Shown piece by piece: positions 1-5,513 of a DNA stretch of 5,877 bases (position 1 is its first letter; each line of letters starts with the position of its first letter). Location of the stretch: NCBI GenBank assembly GCA_025656435.1, contig JAHXHT010000151.1, positions 1 through 5,877 of the forward strand, read 5' to 3'. The position numbers and the translations under genes were made by a program. Below the pieces are notes generated by a model, which did no database searches, was not told the origin of the DNA, and worked only from the letters and a program-made list of their open reading frames with translations. This DNA is from Candidatus Thiodiazotropha sp. (ex Gloverina cf. vestifex). GTDB lineage: Bacteria > Pseudomonadota > Gammaproteobacteria > Chromatiales > Chromatiaceae.

Positions 1-24
1 AATGCACTGTTTTTCTTCGCTCAT
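1..24 (-). CDS. Start of an unidentified gene, cut by window edge
   Basis: An ATG on the minus strand at 24-22 overlaps the TGA of the upstream hydrolase gene (23-21) in an ATGA arrangement, typical of translationally coupled genes. Only eight codons are visible (MSEEKQCI), so no family can be named. No clear Shine-Dalgarno sequence precedes the ATG, which fits coupling to the upstream gene but also leaves the start unproven. If the upstream frameshift is real, ribosomes would not reach this overlap in the right frame and coupling would be lost. Confidence 0.35.
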
Positions 25-756
25 GGCAGTTTTGAAGCAAGCGAGAGGAAACGTTCGCTGACAAACGATTCGTTCAGAGCTTCCTTAGTGAATGCGTGCT
101 TGGCGCCATCATAGTTCGTGAAGCTGTATTTTACGCCGGCCGCTTCCATCTCTGCCACGAAGGCCTCAATTTGCTCCGGCTTAACAAAAGGATCGGCAGC
201 GCCATTGAAGACCGAGGACCTCGGCCTTAACCTTACCGGTCTGAGCCGGGTGCTCAGTGGGCAGGCTGCCATGAAAGCTGGCAACCAGATCAAGATCAAC
301 GCCTCGTCTCGCCATTTCCAGCACGATCCCACCACCGAAACAGTATCCAATTGCAGAGATGGCATCCCCTTTAACTGTGGGATGTGCTGCAAGCAGATCC
401 CTGGCCGCCTCGAAGCGGGCCGTTGCCACCGCCATATTTTTCTTTACTTCACCGGCAAACTTACCGGCATCCTTCGGATGTGCGGTCTGCTTTCCCTCGC
501 CATACATATCTACAGCCAGTGCCGTATAACCCATACCGGCTAACTGCTCTGCACGGCGCCTGGCGTAATCATTGTGTCCCCACCATTCATGCACCACCAG
601 GATACCGGGTCGATTACCCTCAATGGTATCGTCATAGGCCAGATAACCCTGCATCACGGTTTCACCATCACGATACTCCAGGGGTTGTCCCACTACCCCG
701 GCTTGTACCGAAATCATCAAGCCCATCAATAGCAAGAAGATAACAATGTTTTTCAT
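21..756 (-). pseudogene. Dienelactone hydrolase-family protein, exported, with a one-base frameshift
   Basis: The start at 756 is supported by GGAG about 9 bases upstream and by an N-terminal signal peptide (MKNIVIFLLLMGLMISVQAG), implying export to the periplasm. An in-frame extension to 879 has no signal-peptide logic and is discarded. The alpha/beta-hydrolase fold features of the dienelactone hydrolase family are visible: VVHEWWG with the conserved Glu at residue 57, nucleophile elbow GYCFGG with Cys139, and, after correcting the frame, Asp188 in GAADPF and His220 in AKHAF. The Cys-Asp-His triad is therefore complete. Residue 181 is followed by one extra base (the C pair at 212-213). Removing one restores AEVLVFNGAADP and a 244-residue protein of normal family length. 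As given, the reading frame runs on to a stop near 181 and loses Asp and His. Only one base is extra and nothing else is damaged, so this is either a very young pseudogene or a sequencing error. Its substrate cannot be told; family members hydrolyse dienelactones or other carboxylic esters. Confidence 0.85.
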
Positions 757-778
757 AGCACAGCTCCATCCATTTGAC

Positions 779-808
779 TTTATTGTCACGAACCAACTGT
801 AGTGCCAA
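779..808 (-). promoter_or_regulatory. Possible sigma-70 promoter for the dienelactone hydrolase gene
   Basis: Read on the minus strand, TTGGCA (808-803, five of six consensus bases) and AATAAA (784-779, four of six) are separated by 18 bases. Transcription would begin near 772, leaving a leader of about 15 bases that contains the GGAG ribosome site. The match is moderate. The rest of the 123-bp divergent gap holds no clear promoter for the plus-strand gene; a TTGACT at 774-779 has no good -10 partner. Confidence 0.35.
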
Positions 809-879
809 TTCACCCTCCTTGGCATAGGTAATAACCCTGCAACTTTTATGCTTGGTGTACTCTCCGGTAACATAGCCAC

Positions 880-2121
880 ATGCGTTTACTTTTCTTCTTG
901 CTGCTCCTGACCTGCCCCCCCCTGCTACTCTCGGAAACGTTCGAGATAACCGATAGCAATGGCAGCGAGATCACCGTGGAGGTCATGCCATCAGAGGGGG
1001 ACGTGGTGATCATCTGGCTGGTTGATCATGACGAACATCGCGCGGCTTTTGAGTCACTGTTACAGGCCGTCAATAAAAAAGGCTTTGAAATCTGGCGGGT
1101 CGATTTACTGGACGCCTATTTTCTACCGCGCTCAAGCGAAACCATTCGCAATCTTCCAGGTGACGGCGTGGCCAGTCTCATCGACGCCGCACACCGGATG
1201 AGCCAGAAGAAGATATTGGTCGCTGCATATGACCGCATGCCGCTGCCACTTCTTCGCGGTGCCCGCCAATGGCAGCAGATGGCAACCGAATCCAGACTGG
1301 TCGGCGCTATGCTCTTTTATCCCAACCTCTTTGGGCCACCGCCAATTGCCGGAAAGCCCCCTGAAATCGATCCTATTCTGCGCGCCACGAACATCCCCTT
1401 AGCCATCTATCAGCCAGCCCTGGGCAGTCAGCGCTGGCGCCTGGATCAGATCATGCAGCCTTTGTGGGAGGGTGGGGCGCCGGCCTATGCCTATATCGTA
1501 CCTGGTGTGAGGGACTGGTTTTTCATGGGGGAGGGGGATCACGGACCTGGAGAGCAGGCAGCAACTACGCATCTACCTGAGCAAATACTGCGTTTTACGG
1601 CACAGCTTGAGCGGCATCCCAAGCCTCATTCAGTCAAACCGATAGTTGAACGGGCAGTGTCGGATGCGGCCATCCGTACTTTAGTGAAACTGAATCCTCC
1701 TAAGCTGGTATCGGATTTTTCACTCCGAGATATCGAGATGAAGCCTTTTTCATCGAGTGATCTAAAACACAAAGTGGTTCTACTTAACTTCTGGGCAACC
1801 TGGTGCCCACCCTGTGTGGAAGAGCTACCCTCTCTCAACCGGCTTCAACAACGCTATAAAGACCGTGAGGTGCGGATCGTCTCCATCGATTTCCGCGAGC
1901 AGCCGGAAGAGATGGCGAAATTCCTCAAAGACACACCAGTCGACTTTCCGGTACTGATGGACATTGACGGGCGGGTATCACTCGACTGGCAGGTATTCAG
2001 TTTTCCCAGCTCGTTTATCATCAACCGTCGTGGGCAGATCCGCTATACGGCCAACCGTGCTATCGATTGGGACAGCCCGGAAGTCTGGCAGGTGATCGAT
2101 GAGCTCCTGTCAGAGAGATAG
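880..2121 (+). CDS. Exported fusion: degenerate alpha/beta-hydrolase-like domain plus TlpA-type thioredoxin domain
   Basis: A 413-residue protein. Residues 1-18 form a hydrophobic signal peptide, with Cys12 not in a good lipobox, so a periplasmic or membrane-anchored location is expected. Residues about 40-245 show alternating strands and helices like an alpha/beta hydrolase, resembling the uncharacterised DUF3530 type. Where a G-x-S-x-G elbow is expected the sequence reads VAAYDRM (114-120), with no serine, so catalysis is doubtful. After a linker, residues about 275-413 are a TlpA/ResA-like thioredoxin domain: FWATWCPPC with Cys309 and Cys312, and the cis-proline region FSFPSSF (Pro376). 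Such domains reduce or exchange disulfides in periplasmic proteins, for example in cytochrome c maturation. The start is forced: an in-frame TAA lies at 868-870, and no strong ribosome site is seen. It converges on the chemoreceptor gene with 3 bp between stops. The thioredoxin half is near certain; the N-terminal assignment is tentative. Confidence 0.9.
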   Translation: MRLLFFLLLLTCPPLLLSETFEITDSNGSEITVEVMPSEGDVVIIWLVDHDEHRAAFESLLQAVNKKGFEIWRVDLLDAYFLPRSSETIRNLPGDGVASLIDAAHRMSQKKILVAAYDRMPLPLLRGARQWQQMATESRLVGAMLFYPNLFGPPPIAGKPPEIDPILRATNIPLAIYQPALGSQRWRLDQIMQPLWEGGAPAYAYIVPGVRDWFFMGEGDHGPGEQAATTHLPEQILRFTAQLERHPKPHSVKPIVERAVSDAAIRTLVKLNPPKLVSDFSLRDIEMKPFSSSDLKHKVVLLNFWATWCPPCVEELPSLNRLQQRYKDREVRIVSIDFREQPEEMAKFLKDTPVDFPVLMDIDGRVSLDWQVFSFPSSFIINRRGQIRYTANRAIDWDSPEVWQVIDELLSER

Positions 2122-2124
2122 CGG

Positions 2125-3222
2125 CTACGCCACTCTATTGGTACTGTGCTTGATCTCATCAAGCTTACGGAACACCTCCATACTGTGCTCTTCCATCACT
2201 CGAAGGGTTTTCATCAGGGCGGGGTAGTCACGCTCACCCGCTAATAGATCAAAAATCTCATGGGTTGTCTCGTGCACAATCTCATGGGGACGCTCTAACT
2301 CTCCGTAGTGTACCGAGGAAGAAAAGAATGCCTTACCCTCGCCCTCGTCATACCATTTGCCCAGACGACAGTGATGATGATCGACGAAATCGAACGCCGG
2401 TTTACCCTCGTTCACCGAGAGATAGGTATTAACCTTCCATAACAGGTGATCAAGCTTCGCCAAGCCCAAAAAGACGCTGTCTGTGGTCTCCGTGATATCC
2501 TGAAAATAACCACCCACCTCCGTGTTCATGTCATTCAGGTTGACCTCGAACCCTTTGACCTCCTGTTGAACATGACTGATTCGGTCAATCAGGCGTGCCG
2601 AATCACTCCCTACCGAAGCCACATTCTGCTGCATGGCCTGGATCACATCGTTGGTTTCGGTGATCGCTGATTGCGTCTTATCGGCCAGACCTCTCACTTC
2701 ATCGGTCACCACAGCAAATCCTCGTCCCTGCTCACCGGCCCGAGCCGCTTCGATTGCTGCATTCAACGCCAGTAGATTGGTCTGTTCCGCAATTCCCTTG
2801 ATCAAGGCCAGAATCGAGCTGATTTCTGTCGCACGGGAGGACATATTCTGCACCGAGGCTTCGGAGTGATTCGACAACTCCGCCAATTCATCAAGCGCTT
2901 GGGTGATTTGTGAGATATCACCGGAGAGACCGGAAAAATTTTGTCTGACGTTTATCGCGCATGTCAGGGTACTCTGTGCCGACTCCACAGAGCCCGCCAG
3001 ATCTGACTGCACAATGCCGAGCCCCGTCTTAAGCTGTTGATTTTCATAACCCATCAGGTTATTTAATGCGGACTCCCTGTCCTCCTGCTGCATCGAATGA
3101 TGCAGTGCATGATCCGTCTCTTCCAATCTTGTCTCAAGTCGACTCACTGTCTCCTTGAGGGTGTGGTTCTCCTGCTCCAGTTGCGAAATTCTCGTCAGAT
3201 ATTTGCTGTTCAAGCATCCCAT
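2125..3222 (-). CDS. Cytoplasmic methyl-accepting chemotaxis protein with C-terminal zinc-binding CZB domain
   Basis: A 365-residue chemoreceptor without signal peptide, membrane segment or HAMP domain, hence soluble. Residues about 8-45 form a coiled coil. Residues about 70-250 are the receptor signalling hairpin, with the conserved tip IAEQTNLLALNAAIEAARAG (from residue 144) and the GRGFAVV segment that follows it; this tip contacts CheA and CheW. The C-terminus is a chemoreceptor zinc-binding (CZB) domain: His259 in LDHLLWK, Cys285 in HCRLGKWY, and His313 and His317 in PHEIVHE give the 3His/1Cys zinc site. In characterised relatives such as Helicobacter TlpD the site senses oxidants or zinc; that role here is inferred. 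No CheR-docking pentapeptide ends the protein. The start is fixed by AAAAGGAG six bases upstream (3236-3229). The gene is transcribed divergently from the membrane protein gene, probably from a sigma-28 promoter. No other chemotaxis gene lies in the window. Confidence 0.95.
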   Translation of the reverse strand: MGCLNSKYLTRISQLEQENHTLKETVSRLETRLEETDHALHHSMQQEDRESALNNLMGYENQQLKTGLGIVQSDLAGSVESAQSTLTCAINVRQNFSGLSGDISQITQALDELAELSNHSEASVQNMSSRATEISSILALIKGIAEQTNLLALNAAIEAARAGEQGRGFAVVTDEVRGLADKTQSAITETNDVIQAMQQNVASVGSDSARLIDRISHVQQEVKGFEVNLNDMNTEVGGYFQDITETTDSVFLGLAKLDHLLWKVNTYLSVNEGKPAFDFVDHHHCRLGKWYDEGEGKAFFSSSVHYGELERPHEIVHETTHEIFDLLAGERDYPALMKTLRVMEEHSMEVFRKLDEIKHSTNRVA

Positions 3223-3260
3223 TGGTATCTCCTTTTGAAACAGACTCTTTTTGTGTAACT

Positions 3261-3300
3261 AGCCCTATCGGCAAAAGGACCCGGACCTTGAGATAGGGCT
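3261..3300. repeat. Inverted repeat (9-bp perfect arms) around the chemoreceptor promoter
   Basis: AGCCCTATC at 3261-3269 is the exact reverse complement of GATAGGGCT at 3292-3300. The 22-bp centre contains a smaller dyad, AAGG and CCTT around a central CCGG. The element overlaps the sigma-28-like promoter: the left arm lies over the -10 box and the right arm just upstream of the -35 box. No run of T follows on either strand, so it is not an intrinsic terminator. It may be an operator or chance symmetry. Confidence 0.6.
3265..3291 (-). promoter_or_regulatory. Sigma-28 (FliA)-type promoter of the chemoreceptor gene
   Basis: On the minus strand, TCAA (3291-3288) is followed after exactly 15 bases by GCCGATAG (3272-3265). 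The enterobacterial FliA consensus is TAAA, N15, GCCGATAA, so the match is three of four and seven of eight, with ideal spacing. Transcription would start near 3258, giving a leader of about 35 bases that carries the strong AAAAGGAG site. The gene behind it is a chemoreceptor, the expected kind of FliA target. No competing sigma-70 promoter stands out on this strand. Confidence 0.65.
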
Positions 3301-3384
3301 ACCAGATGTAAATAGCGTTGAAAATACTGCACCAAACCGTGATCAGTATCAGAGAAAGCATTAGTGTTTTTTAATAAACTAATA

Positions 3385-3395
3385 TGATATATACT
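3385..3395 (+). promoter_or_regulatory. Possible extended -10 promoter for the membrane coiled-coil gene
   Basis: TATACT at 3390-3395 matches five of six bases of the sigma-70 -10 box, and a TG lies just upstream at 3385-3386 within an AT-rich stretch. The -35 region is only a T-rich run (3367-3372), not a true consensus. Initiation near 3402 would give a leader of about 23 bases before the ATG at 3425. The ribosome site there is weak (GGA near 3413). Confidence 0.35.
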
Positions 3396-3424
3396 CAAAA
3401 CTCTCTTAAGTTCGGAATATCGCC

Positions 3425-4189
3425 ATGGACAATCAAGCCCCCAAAAAGAAATCTGCAACCGCCAAGAAAACTGTCAAAAAGAAGGCTGTCCCTGCCACCA
3501 AAAAGAGAGCAACGCCTGCTACTAAAAAGAAGGCCGTTCCCGCTGCCAAAAAGAAAGCCGCTCCTGCTGCCAATACAAAGACAGCAGCACCTCAGGAAAA
3601 CCGGATACTGCCCGGCCTGATGAAGGGCCTTCAGTCGGTATTCGACAAGATCCACACAGACAACCAGGTTCGTGATGATCATCAGGAAAAGGTCATCGAA
3701 GAGTTCAGCGAGAAACTGAACCACGCCTTTCAACAGACCCACAATGAGGCCCAGGAACGGGAGAAACTGCTACAGGAAAAACTCGAGACGATCGAGCGCG
3801 AGCAGACTTACAGAATCCAACGCATCAAACTCTTTTCCCTGCCCGGCACGGTAATTGCGATTGCTGCTCTGATCTACCTGTTCTATGTCGTGAATGTCAT
3901 GGAGCGCTCCATGACCAGCATGTCCGCCGACATGCACCAGATTCAGGGACATATCGCCGCCATTGGTAACGACACCAACCAGATGTCCGGTGGAGTGGTG
4001 GAGATGAACCAGCAGATGTCGCAGATGAACGGCAACATGGAGAACATCAACACCAACGTAAACGGGATGAATAACAACATGTCCCATCTCAATCGCAGCG
4101 TCGGTGTCATGACCAACGATGTTGGGGCCATGTCCCATACGGTCAGCCCAGTCATGGGCAGCATGCGTAAATTTATGCCTATGTTCTGA
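3425..4189 (+). CDS. Single-pass membrane protein with Lys/Ala octad repeats and a Met/Asn heptad-repeat coiled coil; function unknown
   Basis: I do not recognise a characterised family. The 254-residue protein has four parts. Residues 1-58 are very basic and Ala/Pro-rich, with 8-residue repeats of the form xPA(T/A)KK(K/R)A, like histone H1-type tails. Residues about 75-135 are a charged amphipathic helix, probably a coiled coil. Residues about 139-157 are a single membrane helix. Basic residues (Arg130, Arg133, Lys135) precede it, so by the positive-inside rule the N-terminus is cytoplasmic and the C-terminus periplasmic. Residues 159-247 keep hydrophobic residues at 3-4 spacing almost without a break, mostly Met, with Asn, Ser, Thr and Gln between. 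This predicts a long periplasmic coiled coil ending in MRKFMPMF. The basic tail could bind nucleic acid or acidic partners, and the periplasmic stalk could oligomerise; both are inferences. It is transcribed divergently from the chemoreceptor and converges on the phosphofructokinase gene with a 30-bp gap. Confidence 0.88.
   Translation: MDNQAPKKKSATAKKTVKKKAVPATKKRATPATKKKAVPAAKKKAAPAANTKTAAPQENRILPGLMKGLQSVFDKIHTDNQVRDDHQEKVIEEFSEKLNHAFQQTHNEAQEREKLLQEKLETIEREQTYRIQRIKLFSLPGTVIAIAALIYLFYVVNVMERSMTSMSADMHQIQGHIAAIGNDTNQMSGGVVEMNQQMSQMNGNMENINTNVNGMNNNMSHLNRSVGVMTNDVGAMSHTVSPVMGSMRKFMPMF
3488..3583 (+). repeat. Four tandem 24-bp units encoding a Lys-rich octad
   Basis: Four consecutive 24-base units (3488, 3512, 3536, 3560) encode VPATKKRA, TPATKKKA, VPAAKKKA and a diverged APAANTKT. 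Third-position differences between units show the repeat has been kept at protein level rather than being a fresh duplication. Such low-complexity basic tails are common in nucleic-acid-binding proteins. Confidence 0.75.
4004..4150 (+). repeat. Seven consecutive heptads in the C-terminal coiled coil
   Basis: From residue 194 to 242 the protein reads in 7-residue units of the form (M/I/L)-(N/T/S)-x-(N/Q/S/D/T)-(M/V)-x-x, for example MNGNMEN, INTNVNG and MNNNMSH. Positions 1 and 5 of each unit are always hydrophobic, which is the a/d pattern of a coiled coil. The same phase extends back to about Met159 and forward to Met247. Confidence 0.8.
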
Positions 4190-4190
4190 T

Positions 4191-4208
4191 TAGGGGCTGC
4201 TGGCCCTA
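4191..4208. terminator. Weak stem-loop between convergent genes
   Basis: In the 30-bp gap between the membrane protein stop and the phosphofructokinase stop, TAGGGGC (4191-4197) can pair with GCCCTA (4203-4208), with one bulged G and a 5-base loop. There is no T-tract on either side, so if it ends transcription it does so poorly. It is the only structure available there for either gene. Confidence 0.3.
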
Positions 4209-4219
4209 TCCAGTGACGA

Positions 4220-5344
4220 TCACATATCGCCGAAGCTGGTACCCAACCGTTTTGCGCTGATGACCCAGGGATGATCTGGCGGCACCAGTTTTTTGTAGCC
4301 GGCAACGTCTACCAATGGGACAGGTTCCGCCAGTTCGCCACGTGAAGCGACCATGACACCAAATCTTCCCTCATGGATGAGATCGGCACAGGCTGTACCC
4401 AGACGGGTAGCCAGTAACCTGTCTGCAGCGGAAGGGGTGCCGCCTCTTTGCAGATAGCCGAGTATTGTCACCCTCGACTCCAACCCGGTCAGCTCTTCCA
4501 GTTGGCGTGACAGGTCCACTGTGTGGTTGGCATGTTTGCTTTCGAGTGCTGCCAGTTCGGCCTTGGCCTCTTTACGCTCTTTCTTGTCGCTCGCATTGAG
4601 CTTGCGTTCGCGCAACGCATGAAATCGTTCCGCCTCTCCGATTGGTAGCGCACCCTCAGCCACTGCCACGATGCTGAACGGCTTACCTCCAGCAGCCCGG
4701 CCACGGATAGCCTCGGCCACCTTTTCTATATCGTAGGGGATCTCCGGTACCAGGATCACATCAGCTCCACCGGCGATACCGGAACCCAGCGCCAGCCATC
4801 CGGCCCGATGCCCCATGATCTCCACCACAATGATACGGTGATGACTGTGTGCTGTGCTGTGCAGTCTGTCGATAGCATTGGTAGCGATACCCAAGGCGGT
4901 GTCAAAGCCGAAGGTGGTATCGGTATGCGCCACATCATTGTCGATGGTCTTGGGCAGGGTGATCACATTGAGCCCCTTTTCCAGTAACTGCAGGGCATTC
5001 TTCTGTGTACCGCCGCCACCCAGGCAAACCAGGGCATCGAGATGATTGGCATGGTAATTCTCGACGATCACATCGGTCATATCCTGTTTCTTACCGTTGA
5101 AGAGCGTGCGGTGGGGCTTGTCCCGGCTGGTACCGAGAATGGTCCCACCCCGAGTCAGAATGCCCGAGAGCATGGACCCGTCCAGATGTGTGGTGCGGTT
5201 CTCCACCAGCCCCCGGAAACCATCCCGAATGCCAATGACCTGCATGTCATAGTAGCCCTGAGCGGCTTTGCCGACACCACGGATGGCTGCATTGAGTCCC
5301 GGGCTGTCACCGCCAGCGGTAAGAATGCCGATGTGCTTGGTCAT
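4220..5344 (-). CDS. pfkA: 6-phosphofructokinase, group III (PfkA superfamily), probably ATP-dependent
   Basis: A 374-residue cytoplasmic enzyme that phosphorylates fructose 6-phosphate to fructose 1,6-bisphosphate in glycolysis. Motifs in order: nucleotide loop GGDSPGLNA (11-19), GGTILGTSR (66-74), phosphoryl-donor loop GGGGTQKNA (109-117), catalytic PKTIDND (131-137, with Asp135 the expected base), MGHRAGWLA (177-185) in place of the usual MGR motif, and LQRGGTPSAADR (298-309). Gly112 sits where E. coli has Gly104, which favours ATP over pyrophosphate. Lys132 sits where pyrophosphate enzymes carry Lys, but some ATP enzymes share it. The Asp that normally precedes Gly104 is Gly111 here. A charged Lys/Glu/Ala insert at about 238-285 makes it longer than the 320-residue E. 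coli enzyme. The start at 5344 has CAGGAG five bases upstream. It is a single gene with its own upstream region. The family is certain; the donor is inferred. Confidence 0.95.
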   Translation of the reverse strand: MTKHIGILTAGGDSPGLNAAIRGVGKAAQGYYDMQVIGIRDGFRGLVENRTTHLDGSMLSGILTRGGTILGTSRDKPHRTLFNGKKQDMTDVIVENYHANHLDALVCLGGGGTQKNALQLLEKGLNVITLPKTIDNDVAHTDTTFGFDTALGIATNAIDRLHSTAHSHHRIIVVEIMGHRAGWLALGSGIAGGADVILVPEIPYDIEKVAEAIRGRAAGGKPFSIVAVAEGALPIGEAERFHALRERKLNASDKKERKEAKAELAALESKHANHTVDLSRQLEELTGLESRVTILGYLQRGGTPSAADRLLATRLGTACADLIHEGRFGVMVASRGELAEPVPLVDVAGYKKLVPPDHPWVISAKRLGTSFGDM

Positions 5345-5383
5345 TTTGGCTCCTGATCAAAACTGCGAGCAGTGTCGGAATGC

Positions 5384-5397
5384 AATGTGTCCACATT
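5384..5397. promoter_or_regulatory. Short palindrome upstream of the phosphofructokinase gene
   Basis: AATGTG and CACATT are perfect inverted arms separated by two bases, centred about 46 bases upstream of the phosphofructokinase ATG. A direct repeat of GGAATGC (starting near 5377 and 5408) flanks it. The position and size suit a repressor or activator site, but no known operator is recognised and no convincing -35/-10 pair was found nearby. Confidence 0.3.
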
Positions 5398-5422
5398 CAG
5401 ATAACTGGAATGCTCTTTGTAA

Positions 5423-5476
5423 GGGGGTCTCATTGGAGATGTAGGTTAGCCCAATTCTTCCTATGAGATAACCCCC
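5423..5476. repeat. Large imperfect hairpin between the thermonuclease-like gene and phosphofructokinase
   Basis: GGGGG plus TCTCAT (5423-5433) pairs with ATGAGA plus CCCCC (5463-5468 and 5472-5476), with a 3-base bulge TAA at 5469-5471. The loop can extend the stem further through GGAGA (5435-5439) against TCTTCC (5456-5461) with mismatches. It lies 38 bases past the corrected stop of the upstream minus-strand gene. As a terminator it lacks a proper T-run (CCCCCTTAC follows). It could also be an RNA-stabilising structure or the remnant of a small dispersed palindromic element. Confidence 0.55.
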
Positions 5477-5513
5477 GCCTGAGTCTCTTTACTGCGAGAT
5501 CCCCGCGACAGCA

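Noticed and set aside
118..743. Two plus-strand open frames (118-543 and 384-743)
   Set aside because: They lie antisense to the hydrolase, have no recognisable domain or ribosome site, and have compositions typical of shadow frames.
757..879. Upstream in-frame extension of the hydrolase gene to an ATG at 879
   Set aside because: It would bury the clear signal peptide 41 residues inside the protein and lacks a ribosome site; the ATG at 756 has GGAG at good distance.
906..918. Lipoprotein signal around Cys12 of the TlpA fusion
   Set aside because: The residue before Cys is Thr, not Gly, Ala or Ser, and the hydrophobic stretch continues past it, so an ordinary signal peptide or anchor is more likely.
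3261..3300. Intrinsic terminator reading of the inverted repeat
   Set aside because: The loop is 22 bases, no T-tract follows on either strand, and both flanking genes are transcribed away from it.
3210..3742. Minus-strand open frames over the divergent gap and the start of the membrane protein gene
   Set aside because: One is low-complexity antisense to the Lys/Ala repeat; the other crosses the promoter region without a start signal.
3943..4305. Minus-strand open frames opposite the Met/Asn heptads
   Set aside because: The His/Val-rich and Met-rich translations are mirror effects of the heptad-repeat codons on the coding strand.
4949..5020. Calling the phosphofructokinase pyrophosphate-dependent
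   Set aside because: Lys132 alone is not enough; the stronger determinant, the position after the third loop residue, is Gly (ATP type) rather than Asp.
4854..5356. Plus-strand open frames antisense to phosphofructokinase
   Set aside because: The minus-strand gene has every family motif; the antisense frames have none.
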